Shown here one piece after another: positions 33,571 through 34,275 of a stretch of DNA of 34,275 bases (position 1 is the stretch's first letter; every line of letters starts with the position of its first letter). Below the pieces are notes generated by a model. It saw only the letters and a list, made by a program, of their open reading frames with translations. It was not told the DNA's origin and ran no database searches. The stretch covers positions 1-34,275 of the forward strand of contig NZ_JABXKJ010000114.1 of NCBI RefSeq assembly GCF_017115085.1, in the 5' to 3' direction. The position numbers and the translations under genes are program-made. This stretch comes from Nostoc sp. NMS7. Its GTDB lineage: Bacteria; Cyanobacteriota; Cyanobacteriia; Cyanobacteriales; Nostocaceae.

Positions 33571-33789
33571 ACTACATTGCCTATGTGATTTTCACTTATA
33601 TCTCTAGTAAATACCAGTGCGATCGCTATCATCATTTGTAATTTTCATAGTGGTTCTTATCGCATCCGGCATCTATCTTAGGTTAATATAACTTATAAAA
33701 TTATTCTATCGGTTGATAGAAGCAAATAATAATATACTATTGTTAGTTTTTGTAATAGATGAATCAACTAGAAGCTGGAAATAAAAACC

Positions 33790-33972
33790 ATGAGTGCTGA
33801 AAAAAGAGTAGAAGCTACGGCAAAAAATATTGAAGGAAAAATTCAAGAGGTTGTGGGTGAAATAACCGGTAATCCCCAATATAAAGCTGAAGGACAAGCA
33901 AAGCAAGCTGAAGCCCAAGTTACTCACACTGTAGAAAACATTAAAGACGAACTTAAGAAAGATGTAGACTAA
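33790..33972 (+). CDS. CsbD-family stress protein
   Basis: A 60-residue hydrophilic, Lys/Glu/Ala-rich protein of the CsbD (PF05532) family. It has the usual pattern ATAKNIEGKIQEVVGEITGN followed by KAEGQAKQAEAQ. Members are small, abundant, probably partly disordered cytosolic proteins of the general stress response (sigma-B controlled in Bacillus); biochemical role unknown. It is a single gene 219 bases after the ChaB fusion and has its own terminator. Confidence 0.93.
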   Translation: MSAEKRVEATAKNIEGKIQEVVGEITGNPQYKAEGQAKQAEAQVTHTVENIKDELKKDVD

Positions 33973-34275
33973 TTTAGCTTGGGCGGTGCAAATAGCAATA
34001 CTAGGGATGATTTATTACTAATAGTCTAACATTAATTACTCCACTTCCTCAAAGTTAGTGGAGTTTTTGTTGTATTGGGGCAAAATAATCAAATTATTTC
34101 ACGTATTCTTTAAAAGAATATCAATTATCTGATTGAATCTAGGATCGCGATGATAACCACATAGTAAGATGAAACAATGGGAATGTCCATTTTCTAAAGC
34201 TACAGAATAAAAATCGTTATAGGTAAAAATTAACTTCCCTTCCCTCCTTTTTCCTCACTTACAAACTGACAATCC
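33973..34275. other. Intergenic region to window end
   Basis: Apart from the terminator at 34038-34068, nothing is recognised: AT-rich sequence and no supported coding frame. Confidence 0.5.
34038..34068 (+). terminator. Rho-independent terminator of the CsbD gene
   Basis: The stem is actccact (34038-34045) with agtggagt (34057-34064), loop tcctcaaagtt, and T-run 34064-34068. Confidence 0.9.

Overview
The window is chromosomal DNA of a filamentous, Nostoc-like cyanobacterium. The evidence is a psbA (photosystem II D1) 3' end at base 1, many GCGATCGC (HIP1) octamers (for example 757-764, 3833-3840, 5275-5282, 5582-5589), families typical of cyanobacteria (DUF1400 hydrolase, Mo-nitrogenase C-terminal-domain protein, multi-PAS and CHASE3 kinases), and dense Nostoc-type intergenic repeats built from pieces such as 'ctcgtagagaag', 'cgctaacgct', 'aaaatcc' and 'tgcccaa'. 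The species cannot be fixed from sequence alone.

Layout. 1-2.6 kb: end of psbA with its terminator, a lipoprotein, an unknown 295-residue protein, and a convergent secreted protein. 3.0-5.9 kb: a CysQ-type phosphatase and a PfkB sugar kinase on the minus strand, then divergent rsmI. 6.1-7.4 kb: a small GlsB/YeaQ-type membrane protein and an internally duplicated stress-type protein. 7.4-8.1 kb: a patch of nested mobile elements. 8.1-11.7 kb: a large hybrid histidine kinase with three receiver domains. 12.0-14.5 kb: an 825-residue DUF4214/RTX-like calcium-binding protein, convergent to the kinase. 15.0-18.2 kb: an alpha/beta hydrolase and an EamA transporter. 18.5-20.6 kb: a di-haem cytochrome c peroxidase. 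20.7-21.6 kb: a decayed IS4-family insertion sequence carrying a 123-bp MITE identical to the one at 7.7 kb. 21.7-24.2 kb: an HxlR regulator, then a minus-strand three-gene unit of two von Willebrand A proteins and a small coiled-coil protein. 24.5-27.4 kb: a four-PAS histidine kinase whose ATPase domain carries an in-frame insertion of Nostoc repeats. 27.4-29.1 kb: Obg GTPase and a TerB/Mo-nitrogenase-C protein. 29.6-30.7 kb: a glutamate-cysteine-ligase-like protein. 31.2-34.0 kb: a secreted small protein, Dps, a glycine-zipper/ChaB fusion and CsbD.

How it works together. Most genes are single units or pairs. Two groups look functional: a general-stress group at both ends (GlsB-like, two proteins sharing an alpha/beta plus membrane-hairpin architecture, Dps, CsbD) and the VWA-VWA-coiled-coil operon. 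Mobile DNA is a second theme. Inverted copies of one mosaic (7377-7781 and 20672-21588) bracket about 13 kb, and repeats encroach on coding sequence: they supply stop codons, a kinase N-terminus, a hydrolase C-terminus and an internal kinase loop. No rRNA, tRNA, CRISPR array or prophage was seen.
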